DNA from: Candidatus Multiplicimicrobium inquinatum
Lineage (GTDB): Bacteria; Omnitrophota; Omnitrophia; Omnitrophales; Aquincolibacteriaceae
Direction: 5' to 3'
Assembly (NCBI GenBank): GCA_002344825.1
Contig: DDUN01000012.1
Location: forward strand, 1-28,858
Length of the DNA: 28,858 nucleotides
Each line of letters starts with the position of its first letter. Positions within the stretch are counted from its first letter, which is position 1. Position numbers and translations under genes: made by a program. The notes beneath the pieces are model-generated. The model made no database searches. It had not been told where the DNA came from and worked only from the letters and a program-made list of their open reading frames with translations. Shown here in pieces: positions 17,356 through 24,665 of the stretch.

Positions 17356-18147
17356 ATGCGGCCATTCGACTTCTTTAAAAAACTCAGCAAAACTACGACA
17401 AACGGCAAAAAAAATAATCCGGCCCCGATTAAACTGCCTCAACAAATATCTTTTTCTCAGGAAGAAATAAATATAAATCAGGTTTTTCACTCCGACTCAG
17501 CAATCGAAATAAATAAGTCCAGAATGCGGCACTTGGAATCGCTTGGTATCGAATGGCAAAGCCGCTCTCTGCTGGACATGGGCTGCGGCGTCGGGTATTT
17601 TTCAGATTTCTTCTCAAAAAAAGGATGCCTTGTTCATTTTGCCGACGCACGGCCGAGCAATGTCGAAGAAACAAAAAAGCGCATTCCGAAGGCTTCCCAT
17701 CATTTTTTTGATATCGAAAAAGATAAAATTGAAACACTGGGGTCTTTCGACATCGTTTTTTGCTACGGTCTTTTGTACCACCTCGAAAATCCGTGGAGCG
17801 CAATCGCCAAGCTGTCGAAAGCGTGCAGACAAATGCTGCTGATTGAAACAATCGTCTGCGACCACGAGCTTCCTCTGAATCAGCTGGTTCTGGAAACGCC
17901 GCATTCCAATCAGGCTTTAAACGGAATCGGCAGCCGTCCCTCTCCCGCATATATCGTTCTTGCACTGCGCAATGCGGGGTGGAGCTGGATTTACGCGGCA
18001 AAAAACCCTCCGGATCACCCTGACTTTCATTTCGACTGGAAAAACAATCTGGAATACTCGCGTAACGGAAATAATTTGCGGTGTTTTTTTCTGGCAAGCC
18101 GCTCCGTACTAAATGACCCTGAGCTCGAATTAATTCCCGTTGCATGA
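17356..18147 (+). CDS. Class I SAM-dependent methyltransferase
   Basis: 263 residues. The Rossmann core starts near residue 70 with SLLDMGCGVGYFSDFF (motif I), then VHFADARPSN (motif II), FDIEKDKIETLGSFDIVFCYGLLYHLENPW (motifs III-IV) and LLIETIVCD. The N-terminal 40 residues are basic and polar. The fold points to small-molecule or sugar O-methylation rather than protein methylation, and the setting suggests a glycan or glycolipid target; the exact substrate is unknown. Its stop overlaps the next start by 4 nt (ATGA). No ribosome site is visible. Confidence 0.85.
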   Translation: MRPFDFFKKLSKTTTNGKKNNPAPIKLPQQISFSQEEININQVFHSDSAIEINKSRMRHLESLGIEWQSRSLLDMGCGVGYFSDFFSKKGCLVHFADARPSNVEETKKRIPKASHHFFDIEKDKIETLGSFDIVFCYGLLYHLENPWSAIAKLSKACRQMLLIETIVCDHELPLNQLVLETPHSNQALNGIGSRPSPAYIVLALRNAGWSWIYAAKNPPDHPDFHFDWKNNLEYSRNGNNLRCFFLASRSVLNDPELELIPVA

Positions 18148-19064
18148 AATTCATTGATGCCGCGCTAGACCGTTTCATTCCCTCATTGCAGCGGATTCAT
18201 CCCATCGGTTCGTGGAAAACGTGCTACCAATCGCTTCCCCTTTCGTGGGATCAAAAACGACGCATAAAACGGTTCCGGAAATCTTCCCGTGCGTTTACCG
18301 CATTGTGGCATGAGTCGATTTTGCTTTCGATTCAACCCGGAGAAGAAGTCAGTGAATGTGTTTATACGCAGGGATTTTATGAACCCAATCAATTTTTTGC
18401 CATGCGGCAAATTCTTAAAAATGCCGGTACCGTTGTCGATATCGGTGCGCACATCGGCCTCTATACTCTCTTTGCTTCAAAATGCATCGGCCCGGCAGGT
18501 CATATTTATTCTTTTGAACCAAGTCCGCGTGAACGGGCAAGGCTTGAAAAACACACTCATTTAAATCACCTAAGCAATATTACCGTCTACCCTTTGGCGC
18601 TCTCTGACTGCAGGGCACAAACTGAAATGAAAGTGGCAGAATACCCCCATTCCGGACACAACACTTTAGGAACTTTTGCGTATGAAACTACCCGCGAAAA
18701 TTCACGGCCGCTCATTGAAACACAAACTTTGGACGAATGGGCAGAATCAAACCGGATCAAGGCAATTGATTTAATTAAAATTGATGCCGAAGGATCGGAA
18801 GAAAAAATATTGCATGGAGCCCGTCAAACTCTTCTGAAGACACGCCCTATTCTGATGATTGAAATCACTTCGCTTTCTCTAAACCATCAAAATAGTTCCG
18901 TAGAAAGCATATGGAAATTGATTACACACTTAGGCTATATTCTCATGGCTTATGATCCGGTATCGGGACGTCCTTATGCGGTCTCTCAACATCCGGGCAT
19001 TGATCACACGGATTTTATCGCAGTACCTTCAGAAAAAATGAACACGATCGGATTTGATAAATAG
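18144..19064 (+). CDS. FkbM family methyltransferase
   Basis: 306 residues. FkbM-type methyltransferases O-methylate sugars and polyketide hydroxyls. The core runs from about residue 95 with TVVDIGAHIGLYTLFASK, then IYSFEPSPRERARLEKHTHLN, VYPLALSD and IDLIKIDAEGSEEKILHGA (about 207-225), the hallmark of the family. A basic N-terminus (about 35-50, QKRRIKRFRKSSR) precedes it. Translationally coupled to the previous methyltransferase by a 4-nt overlap and followed 3 nt later by the next gene. Likely acts on a cytoplasmic saccharide intermediate. Confidence 0.88.
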   Translation: MKFIDAALDRFIPSLQRIHPIGSWKTCYQSLPLSWDQKRRIKRFRKSSRAFTALWHESILLSIQPGEEVSECVYTQGFYEPNQFFAMRQILKNAGTVVDIGAHIGLYTLFASKCIGPAGHIYSFEPSPRERARLEKHTHLNHLSNITVYPLALSDCRAQTEMKVAEYPHSGHNTLGTFAYETTRENSRPLIETQTLDEWAESNRIKAIDLIKIDAEGSEEKILHGARQTLLKTRPILMIEITSLSLNHQNSSVESIWKLITHLGYILMAYDPVSGRPYAVSQHPGIDHTDFIAVPSEKMNTIGFDK

Positions 19065-19067
19065 TTT

Positions 19068-20051
19068 ATGGAAATTGAAATTAAGGCGCATTCAGATACG
19101 GGAAAATTTTCTGTCGGCGAAGCTTTCTGGAAAAATAAAGCCACCTTATCCGATTTAAAGCCCCGTTTCCGAACTCTCATCGAGGCTGTCGGGCATCCCG
19201 GCGATCTTTTTTTAACGCAGTGGGCACAGCTCGCGGCTATCACGCTTGATTTTAAACCTGACCTGATCATTGAACTGGGGCGCGGACGCGGCAACTCGAC
19301 TTGCGCTTTCACCGAAACAGCGCGTCAATTTCCTGGAAAAAAAACAACGGTCGCCAGCTTTTGTCTTTCGGAAGATTGGGAAAAGCTGACTCAGCCCCGC
19401 CTGAAACCAATCGTTGATAACGGCTGGTTTGATAATCTCAAAATCTACAATGAGAATATACTTCTTTTTCCGTTCGAAGAGCTGATCGCCAAGTCTGAGC
19501 GCTGTTTAATTTTTTGGGATGCGCACGGCTTTGAAATTGCTGAATGCGTTTTGGGAAAAATCCTGCCTCTGGTCGTCCGTAAGCCGCATCTGGTACTGAT
19601 GCACGATCTGTCCGACACCCGCTACACTGATCCCAAGGGACGTTATTACGGCGAGAAAAGCTTGTGGAAAGGCAATAACTGGGAAGGCCCGCGCCTCCGA
19701 ATCGGACACATTGATAGTGCGGTTGAGCAGGCTGTGGCGATTCTCGACTTCACGGCGAGAAATAATTTCGAACTTGAGTCGGCCGATCATGACCTGCACA
19801 CTTATTTTATTGAGCAGTATCCGGATCGTCTTAAAGAACTGCAAGCCGAACTGGGAAGTGATTTCTTCTCGCTGAGCGCGCATTGGTTTCATTTCACGCT
19901 CAATGGTATAACGGGAACGCTTACTTTCCCGAAAATTCACACTGGAAAACAAGGGCAAGATGCTCCGCAGTCCGCCGCTCCGGCAGCTCCGTTCGGCGTG
20001 TTTCATCTTCTAAAAAGAATCACCAAAAAGATTTTAAAAATCTTCCGCTAG
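19068..20051 (+). CDS. Probable Rossmann-fold methyltransferase-like protein, substrate unknown
   Basis: 327 residues. A glycine-rich LIIELGRGRGNSTCAF (67-81) resembles SAM motif I of Methyltransf_24/cephalosporin-hydroxylase-like proteins. Later blocks are CLIFWDAHGFE (about 145-155) and LVLMHDLSDTRYTD, where a carboxylate-His-Asp pattern is often seen in that group. The C-terminal 30 residues are Ala/Pro-rich and then basic (FHLLKRITKKILKIFR), suggesting membrane contact. I cannot assign a substrate. It lies 3 nt after the FkbM gene and converges on wzt with only 5 nt between the two stops and no terminator. Confidence 0.6.
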   Translation: MEIEIKAHSDTGKFSVGEAFWKNKATLSDLKPRFRTLIEAVGHPGDLFLTQWAQLAAITLDFKPDLIIELGRGRGNSTCAFTETARQFPGKKTTVASFCLSEDWEKLTQPRLKPIVDNGWFDNLKIYNENILLFPFEELIAKSERCLIFWDAHGFEIAECVLGKILPLVVRKPHLVLMHDLSDTRYTDPKGRYYGEKSLWKGNNWEGPRLRIGHIDSAVEQAVAILDFTARNNFELESADHDLHTYFIEQYPDRLKELQAELGSDFFSLSAHWFHFTLNGITGTLTFPKIHTGKQGQDAPQSAAPAAPFGVFHLLKRITKKILKIFR

Positions 20052-20056
20052 AGAAA

Positions 20057-21388
20057 TCAAACTGTCCGGAGAGGGTTTAAAAGCGTTACCGCTTCACCCC
20101 CTTGACCTACCACTTCGGAGGGATGATTGAACAGTGTTGTTTCAATCGGAGGACTTCCCTCCACCTTAAACTCAAAAGCACGGATAACGGCGTCATAGAG
20201 AAATTGATCGATCACATAAAACCGGTTATTCTTACCTTCAAGATCCAATTGTTCATACAGAAGAATCGTCACAAAATAATTCCCGGCATTTAGCAAAAGC
20301 TCTGGAAAACGGACTTTTATCTTCCCTTCCTGCTGACTCTGTGCCACTTCGAAAATAGTCGCGGTCATCAACAGGCCGTCGGAGCGTGAAATTCCACAAA
20401 TGACTTTCAACGGTAAAGGACGTCCCGCAGCGACAGAACGGTAAGAAAATAAAATATTAAAAGCTTCGCCTCGACCATAGTGGTGTTTTTTTTGCCCGCG
20501 GTCATCTTCGAAAGACACGCCCGTCACACGCATCAGCCCCGTGCCCGGCCGGTTAACACCGGGAAGAGCTTCGGATAATGCACCTTCTTTTTCCGTCTGA
20601 GTTTTTGCCGATTGCGGAACCAACGCAGCCATCCGCTTCTCTTCCTCTTCCCGCACCGAAAGATCATACAGATTCAGAATTTCAATCGGATTCCCGACAG
20701 CTTTGATTGCCCCTTTATCAAGCCACACAATCCTGTCGCATAAATGTGAAAGCGAGCTCATGTTGTGTGAAACATAAATTATGGTGGTGTTTGAATCTTC
20801 CGATAAATGTTTCATTTTATCTAAACACTTATTGGAAAAATAAGTATCGCCTACACTAAGCGCTTCATCCACCAGCAGAATTTCAGGTTCAATGCTTGTA
20901 GCAATAGAAAATGCGAGACGCATATACATTCCTGTAGAATAGACACGTACAGGCTGATCAATAAAGGTTTCTAATTCTGAAAAACTAACAATCGCTGAAA
21001 ATTTATCCTGCGCTGCTTTACCCACAACCCCCATGTACGCGAGCGCGGAAAAAACATTTTCGCGGCCTGTAAACTCCGGGTGAAATCCGGTTCCCAACTC
21101 AAGCAATGCATTCACGCGTCCGTCAACTTTCAGTTTTCCCGAGGTCGGCTGAACCCGACCTGAAATCAATTTAAGCAGCGTACTTTTTCCCGAGCCGTTT
21201 TTCCCGATAATTCCTATTTTGGAACCGCGTGGGATATTTAAAGAAACATCAGAAAGAGCGTGATTTTCCGCATAAGCAGATTGCGGAATCATCTTCGGAC
21301 ATAAAAAACTAAGCAGTTGAAAAAGCGGGTGCTTGTAAACCCGGTAAGTTTTATTTAAATTTTCAATTACAAAAGCAGGATCAGACAT
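20057..21388 (-). CDS. wzt: Polysaccharide ABC transporter ATP-binding protein (Wzt type, with C-terminal domain)
   Basis: 443 residues from the ATG at 21388. An upstream in-frame start at 21445 would overlap wzm by 65 nt and lacks support. The ABC domain has Walker A GKNGSGKST, the Wzt-type signature YSTGMYMRLAFSIA in place of LSGGQ, Walker B ILLVDEALSVGD and the switch His in YVSHNM. After a linker (about 255-290) the last 150 residues form a beta-rich domain like the Wzt C-terminal domain, which in known exporters binds the modified end of the glycan. It energises export of a lipid-linked polysaccharide with the Wzm permease, whose gene it overlaps by 8 nt. Confidence 0.9.
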   Translation of the reverse strand: MSDPAFVIENLNKTYRVYKHPLFQLLSFLCPKMIPQSAYAENHALSDVSLNIPRGSKIGIIGKNGSGKSTLLKLISGRVQPTSGKLKVDGRVNALLELGTGFHPEFTGRENVFSALAYMGVVGKAAQDKFSAIVSFSELETFIDQPVRVYSTGMYMRLAFSIATSIEPEILLVDEALSVGDTYFSNKCLDKMKHLSEDSNTTIIYVSHNMSSLSHLCDRIVWLDKGAIKAVGNPIEILNLYDLSVREEEEKRMAALVPQSAKTQTEKEGALSEALPGVNRPGTGLMRVTGVSFEDDRGQKKHHYGRGEAFNILFSYRSVAAGRPLPLKVICGISRSDGLLMTATIFEVAQSQQEGKIKVRFPELLLNAGNYFVTILLYEQLDLEGKNNRFYVIDQFLYDAVIRAFEFKVEGSPPIETTLFNHPSEVVGQGGEAVTLLNPLRTV

Positions 21389-22208
21389 ATTCAAGTAATA
21401 GCTTATGGTTTTTTTTGAAAAAAAAGTACCCCAAACCAAAAACAACGGGACAGATAACAGCCATCACGGTCAATTCAAAAGCAGGAAATTGATTCGCTCC
21501 GAGAAAGCAGTAGCGGTAAAGCGTAATCGTATAGTGAAGAGGGTTAAAATGGAGCATCTTCTGCAAAAAATGAGGCGCCATACCGGGCGTAAAGGCAACC
21601 GGTGAAATAAAAAGCAGAAAAAAAAGCGCAAGATTAAGAACATATTGAATATCTTTGAGCACGATAGATAAAAAGGAAACAATCCAGACCACTCCTTGAA
21701 TAAGCGCCGTCTGCAAAATAAAAATAACGGGCAGAAGCCACAAAGCGCCGTGAAGTTTTCCAGAAGCCAGAGTCATAGCAAGCAAAACAGTCAATGCGGC
21801 CGAGTGGGCAACCTGAGAAACAAACACAGTTTTAACTGGAATCAACAATGGCGGAAAAACCGTATTCTTCAGCAAATTAACATTCGACGAGAGAGACTGA
21901 ACTCCTTGCTGCAAAGCATCTGAGAATCCGAGATAGGGTACCAACCCGCAAAAAACCGTCAACACATAGCCCCAATTGGACAATTCAGGAATTCTGACTT
22001 TAAAAACAACCAAATAAACGCCCGCGTAAAAAGTCAAGAAAACCAACGGATATAAGAAAAGCCAAGACATACCTAGCAAGGAGCCTGCATATTTCTGCCT
22101 GATTTCAATGCGAACCAAATAAAAAAGAACACGTGTGCTTCTAAAGAAAGAATCTAGAATACGCCCCTGCTCCGAACTCGTCCTATCACGTGAATATAAA
22201 ACAGCCAT
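21381..22208 (-). CDS. wzm: Polysaccharide ABC transporter permease (Wzm type)
   Basis: 275 residues of the ABC-2 permease family. A cytoplasmic amphipathic N-terminus (about 1-35) precedes the conserved IEIRQKYAGSLLGMSWLFLYPLVF block. About six hydrophobic segments follow, at roughly 44-68, 80-100, 125-150, 155-178, 186-208 and 240-262. It forms the membrane channel for an undecaprenyl-linked glycan with Wzt encoded next. The proximity of glycosyltransferases and an O-antigen-ligase-like gene supports O-antigen or a similar surface glycan as cargo. The start at 22208 was chosen from family length; no strong ribosome site is visible. Confidence 0.9.
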   Translation of the reverse strand: MAVLYSRDRTSSEQGRILDSFFRSTRVLFYLVRIEIRQKYAGSLLGMSWLFLYPLVFLTFYAGVYLVVFKVRIPELSNWGYVLTVFCGLVPYLGFSDALQQGVQSLSSNVNLLKNTVFPPLLIPVKTVFVSQVAHSAALTVLLAMTLASGKLHGALWLLPVIFILQTALIQGVVWIVSFLSIVLKDIQYVLNLALFFLLFISPVAFTPGMAPHFLQKMLHFNPLHYTITLYRYCFLGANQFPAFELTVMAVICPVVFGLGYFFFKKNHKLLLEYV

Positions 22209-22311
22209 TCTCTTTTACAGTCCTTTACGAATACAAAATTCTAAATCAAACCGTCTTCGAAGCGCCGAAAGACAAGAAATTGACCAACGGAAATGCCATC
22301 ATTTTTTAAAA

Positions 22312-22452
22312 TTATCCCTGAGACCATTTGCAAATAAAAAACGGCAAATTATACGCTGTACGGAAAGCTCTGACCATCAAAGAATCCCATAACTTTAGAA
22401 CTCGCTCATTATCACCGTAACTTTTCACATAGTTTTTATACAAAAAATATGC
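22312..22452 (-). pseudogene. Possible decayed coding remnant upstream of wzm
   Basis: A stop-bounded minus-strand stretch of 46 codons reads like protein (ERVLKLWDSLMVRAFRTAYN, then LPFFICKWSQG). Protein-like sequence continues toward wzm in shifted frames (RDNFKK, then after a stop WHFRWSISCLSALRRRFDLE). The basic and aromatic character resembles the C-terminal end of a glycosyltransferase, but I cannot name a family. It could equally be chance. The 289-nt gap 22209-22497 otherwise holds the promoter at 22437-22466. Confidence 0.22.
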
Positions 22453-22466
22453 TTACCCACTATAAT
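22437..22466 (+). promoter_or_regulatory. Likely promoter of the carbamoyltransferase cassette
   Basis: A perfect TATAAT -10 box (22461-22466) is preceded at 18 nt by TATACA (22437-22442), 4 of 6 matches to the -35 consensus. Transcription would begin near 22473, giving a leader of about 25 nt before the ATG at 22498. The following leader is AT-rich and without a ribosome site. Confidence 0.5.
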
Positions 22467-22497
22467 GACGACTGATTAAAACTTGATTTAATATTCG

Positions 22498-23478
22498 ATG
22501 ACATCACTTAATACAAAAAAAATATCTGTCCCCACGAACATTGCGGAATGCTTGCAATATCCACAAATGGATGCAATCACATCCTTCCCCGTCGAGGACG
22601 GAATTATCAAGGCCTACATTCCAAATAACGGGGACGCAGAAACGCTCACTTCGCAGGTTAAGCAGTTTTATGAAAAAACACCCTTTCCGAATTATGACGA
22701 AATGGACAATCTTGGGTCGTTGATTGAAAAAAGCCGCGAACGCCAATTTCCTGAAATGCTGAATCAATCCATCCCCCCCAACGCGAAAGTACTCGAAGTC
22801 GGCTGCGGAACCGGGCAGCTGGGCAACTTCTTAAGTATCGCCGGCAGAACCGTTTTTTCAGTCGATATGTGCTGGAATTCATTACGGCTTGCACAAACAT
22901 TTAAAGAAAAGAATAACCTGCAAACTGTTTCTTTCGCGCAAATGAATTTATTCCGCATGCCTCTGAAGCCTGAGTCGTTTGATGTTGTCATTTGTACCGG
23001 GGTTTTACATCACACCGGCTCGGCTTATGAAGGTTTTAGAGGACTACTTCCACTGGTCAAACCCGGCGGACATATCATCATCGGCCTGTACAACCGTTAC
23101 GGACGCATGCAAACCAAAATTCGCAGTGCATTTTTCAAAGTATTCGGGGAAAAATTTGCCTACATTGATCCCTATCTCCGGCAGCATGGCGTCATGAATG
23201 CAAAAAAATCGGCATGGTTTCAGGATCAGTACTGCCACCCACATGAAACATGTCACACTATGGATGAGGTCTTAGGCTGGTTTAAAAAAAATCAAATTGA
23301 ATTCATCCGCTCATTCCCTTCCTGCGTTTTCGGAGACTCCTTCAGCTTGGACTATCACAATTCCGTATTCAGCCCTCAGCCATCTGGCTCGCGCACCGAC
23401 AGGCTTTTCAGTCAACTCCAACAGATGTTCACAGACACTGAAGGCGGACTCTTCATTATGATTGGAAAAAAACCATGA
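22498..23478 (+). CDS. Class I SAM-dependent methyltransferase
   Basis: 326 residues. An N-terminal extension of about 95 residues includes QFYEKTPFPNYDEMDN, a block I associate with polysaccharide-cluster methyltransferases. The SAM-binding core follows: KVLEVGCGTGQLGNFL (97-112), VFSVDMCWNSLRLA, FRMPLKPESFDVVICTGVLHHT and LLPLVKPGGHIIIGLYNRYGR. The C-terminal 120 residues (DPYLRQHGVMNAKKSAWFQDQY onward) are probably a substrate lid. It opens a five-gene cassette and overlaps the SGNH gene by 4 nt. It probably methylates a sugar or lipid-linked intermediate; the substrate is unknown. Confidence 0.87.
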   Translation: MTSLNTKKISVPTNIAECLQYPQMDAITSFPVEDGIIKAYIPNNGDAETLTSQVKQFYEKTPFPNYDEMDNLGSLIEKSRERQFPEMLNQSIPPNAKVLEVGCGTGQLGNFLSIAGRTVFSVDMCWNSLRLAQTFKEKNNLQTVSFAQMNLFRMPLKPESFDVVICTGVLHHTGSAYEGFRGLLPLVKPGGHIIIGLYNRYGRMQTKIRSAFFKVFGEKFAYIDPYLRQHGVMNAKKSAWFQDQYCHPHETCHTMDEVLGWFKKNQIEFIRSFPSCVFGDSFSLDYHNSVFSPQPSGSRTDRLFSQLQQMFTDTEGGLFIMIGKKP

Positions 23479-24665
23479 GCCCTTCAAAAAAAATGCTCTT
23501 TGCGATTTTTTCAGTCCTGCTATTTGCAGCAATCATTGAAGGCATTGCGATGATTGTTTGGTTCAGTATGGAGCAGAAGGTGTTTTCCGAACGCTATAAG
23601 CGAGGCGAAGAACAGCTTAGAAATGACGGCATTAACTTTTTAAAACAACCCGACTCTATTTACGGATATCGACTTCGCCCAGGCGAAAAAGGCAGCCAAT
23701 TTATCAATCAAGACGGCTTCGCACAGCGAGACACCGTGCCGGTTAATCGAAAACCAGATGCCTTGCGAGTTGTGACTATGGGCGAATCCACAACTCATGG
23801 ACATAATGTCGATATGGGAAATTATCCCATTTACTTAAAAAATATTCTCACTGAAGAAGCAAAAAACTATTCCGACATTGAAATGATCAATGCCGGCGTG
23901 GCGGGATGGATCAGCGACCAAGTTGCCCTGCGTGCTGAAAATCAAACCGCCGCATATAAACCCGATATTGTCATTCTCTACATCGGTTTTAACGATTTTC
24001 AAAGCTACAACCCACTTGGCCCGGCTCCGCGCGAATCTTATTTTGAAACAGCTTATGGGAAAAGCTCTTTCATTACTGCTTCCCGCTTCAAATCAGTTGT
24101 CATTCTGAACGCCATTTACGCCTCTGTTGTCCATAAAATTTCGAAAAAATGGCGGAAAGCACATCCTGCGTCCACAGGAGCAACTGCGAATCAACCTAGT
24201 GCGCCTGCAATCAACGAGCTCAACAAATATTATCTTGCTAGCCTGGATAGAATCGTTGCCGCTTACAAAAAAACAAATCCCAAAGTTCAAATTGCAATCT
24301 CCACCTTAGTCGGAAGATGGCCAGAGGGTTCGAGTGAAGATTACAATAGTCCGAACGGAGCAACTTGGTGGATGAAGTTGGCCAACCTTGCACCTGAAGA
24401 AGCAGCTACGCATATGGAAAATTTTAATAACTTAATTCGAACCTATGCCGCGGAAAAACAACTTTTACTTATCGATGCAGAAAATACTTTCAAAAACCTA
24501 GACCGATCAAAGCTGCAGTGGGATTTTGCCCATATGCATGCGGAAGGCTACGAGCTTTTAGCTGAAACTATGTATGAAAAATTAAGAGACCTTGAAATCA
24601 TTCAAGGCGCCGCTCGACCGCGCTTTCAAGAGCTCACAGCAAAGTATAAGAAGTCCGCATTATGA
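23475..24665 (+). CDS. Membrane-anchored SGNH/GDSL hydrolase family protein
   Basis: 396 residues. An N-terminal hydrophobic segment (about 8-31) anchors it, with the catalytic part probably in the periplasm. SGNH blocks are MGESTTHG (catalytic Ser105, block I), INAGVAGW (Gly in block II), LYIGFNDF (Asn173, block III) and WDFAHMHAEGY (Asp350 and His353, block V), so the full Ser-Asp-His set is present. Such proteins are esterases or O-acyl transferases acting on glycans. It starts 4 nt inside the preceding methyltransferase, and its stop overlaps the carbamoyltransferase start by 4 nt, so it belongs to the modification cassette. A role in removing or transferring an acyl decoration is inferred. 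Confidence 0.87.
   Translation: MSPSKKMLFAIFSVLLFAAIIEGIAMIVWFSMEQKVFSERYKRGEEQLRNDGINFLKQPDSIYGYRLRPGEKGSQFINQDGFAQRDTVPVNRKPDALRVVTMGESTTHGHNVDMGNYPIYLKNILTEEAKNYSDIEMINAGVAGWISDQVALRAENQTAAYKPDIVILYIGFNDFQSYNPLGPAPRESYFETAYGKSSFITASRFKSVVILNAIYASVVHKISKKWRKAHPASTGATANQPSAPAINELNKYYLASLDRIVAAYKKTNPKVQIAISTLVGRWPEGSSEDYNSPNGATWWMKLANLAPEEAATHMENFNNLIRTYAAEKQLLLIDAENTFKNLDRSKLQWDFAHMHAEGYELLAETMYEKLRDLEIIQGAARPRFQELTAKYKKSAL

Noticed and set aside
17429..18178. 249-codon minus-strand open frame
   Set aside because: It lies opposite the intact methyltransferase at 17356-18147, is arginine- and serine-rich and shows no domain; a shadow of the real gene.
21389..21445. N-terminal extension of Wzt
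   Set aside because: It would overlap wzm by 65 nt and add a non-family sequence; the ATG at 21388 fits the family start and a short 8-nt overlap.
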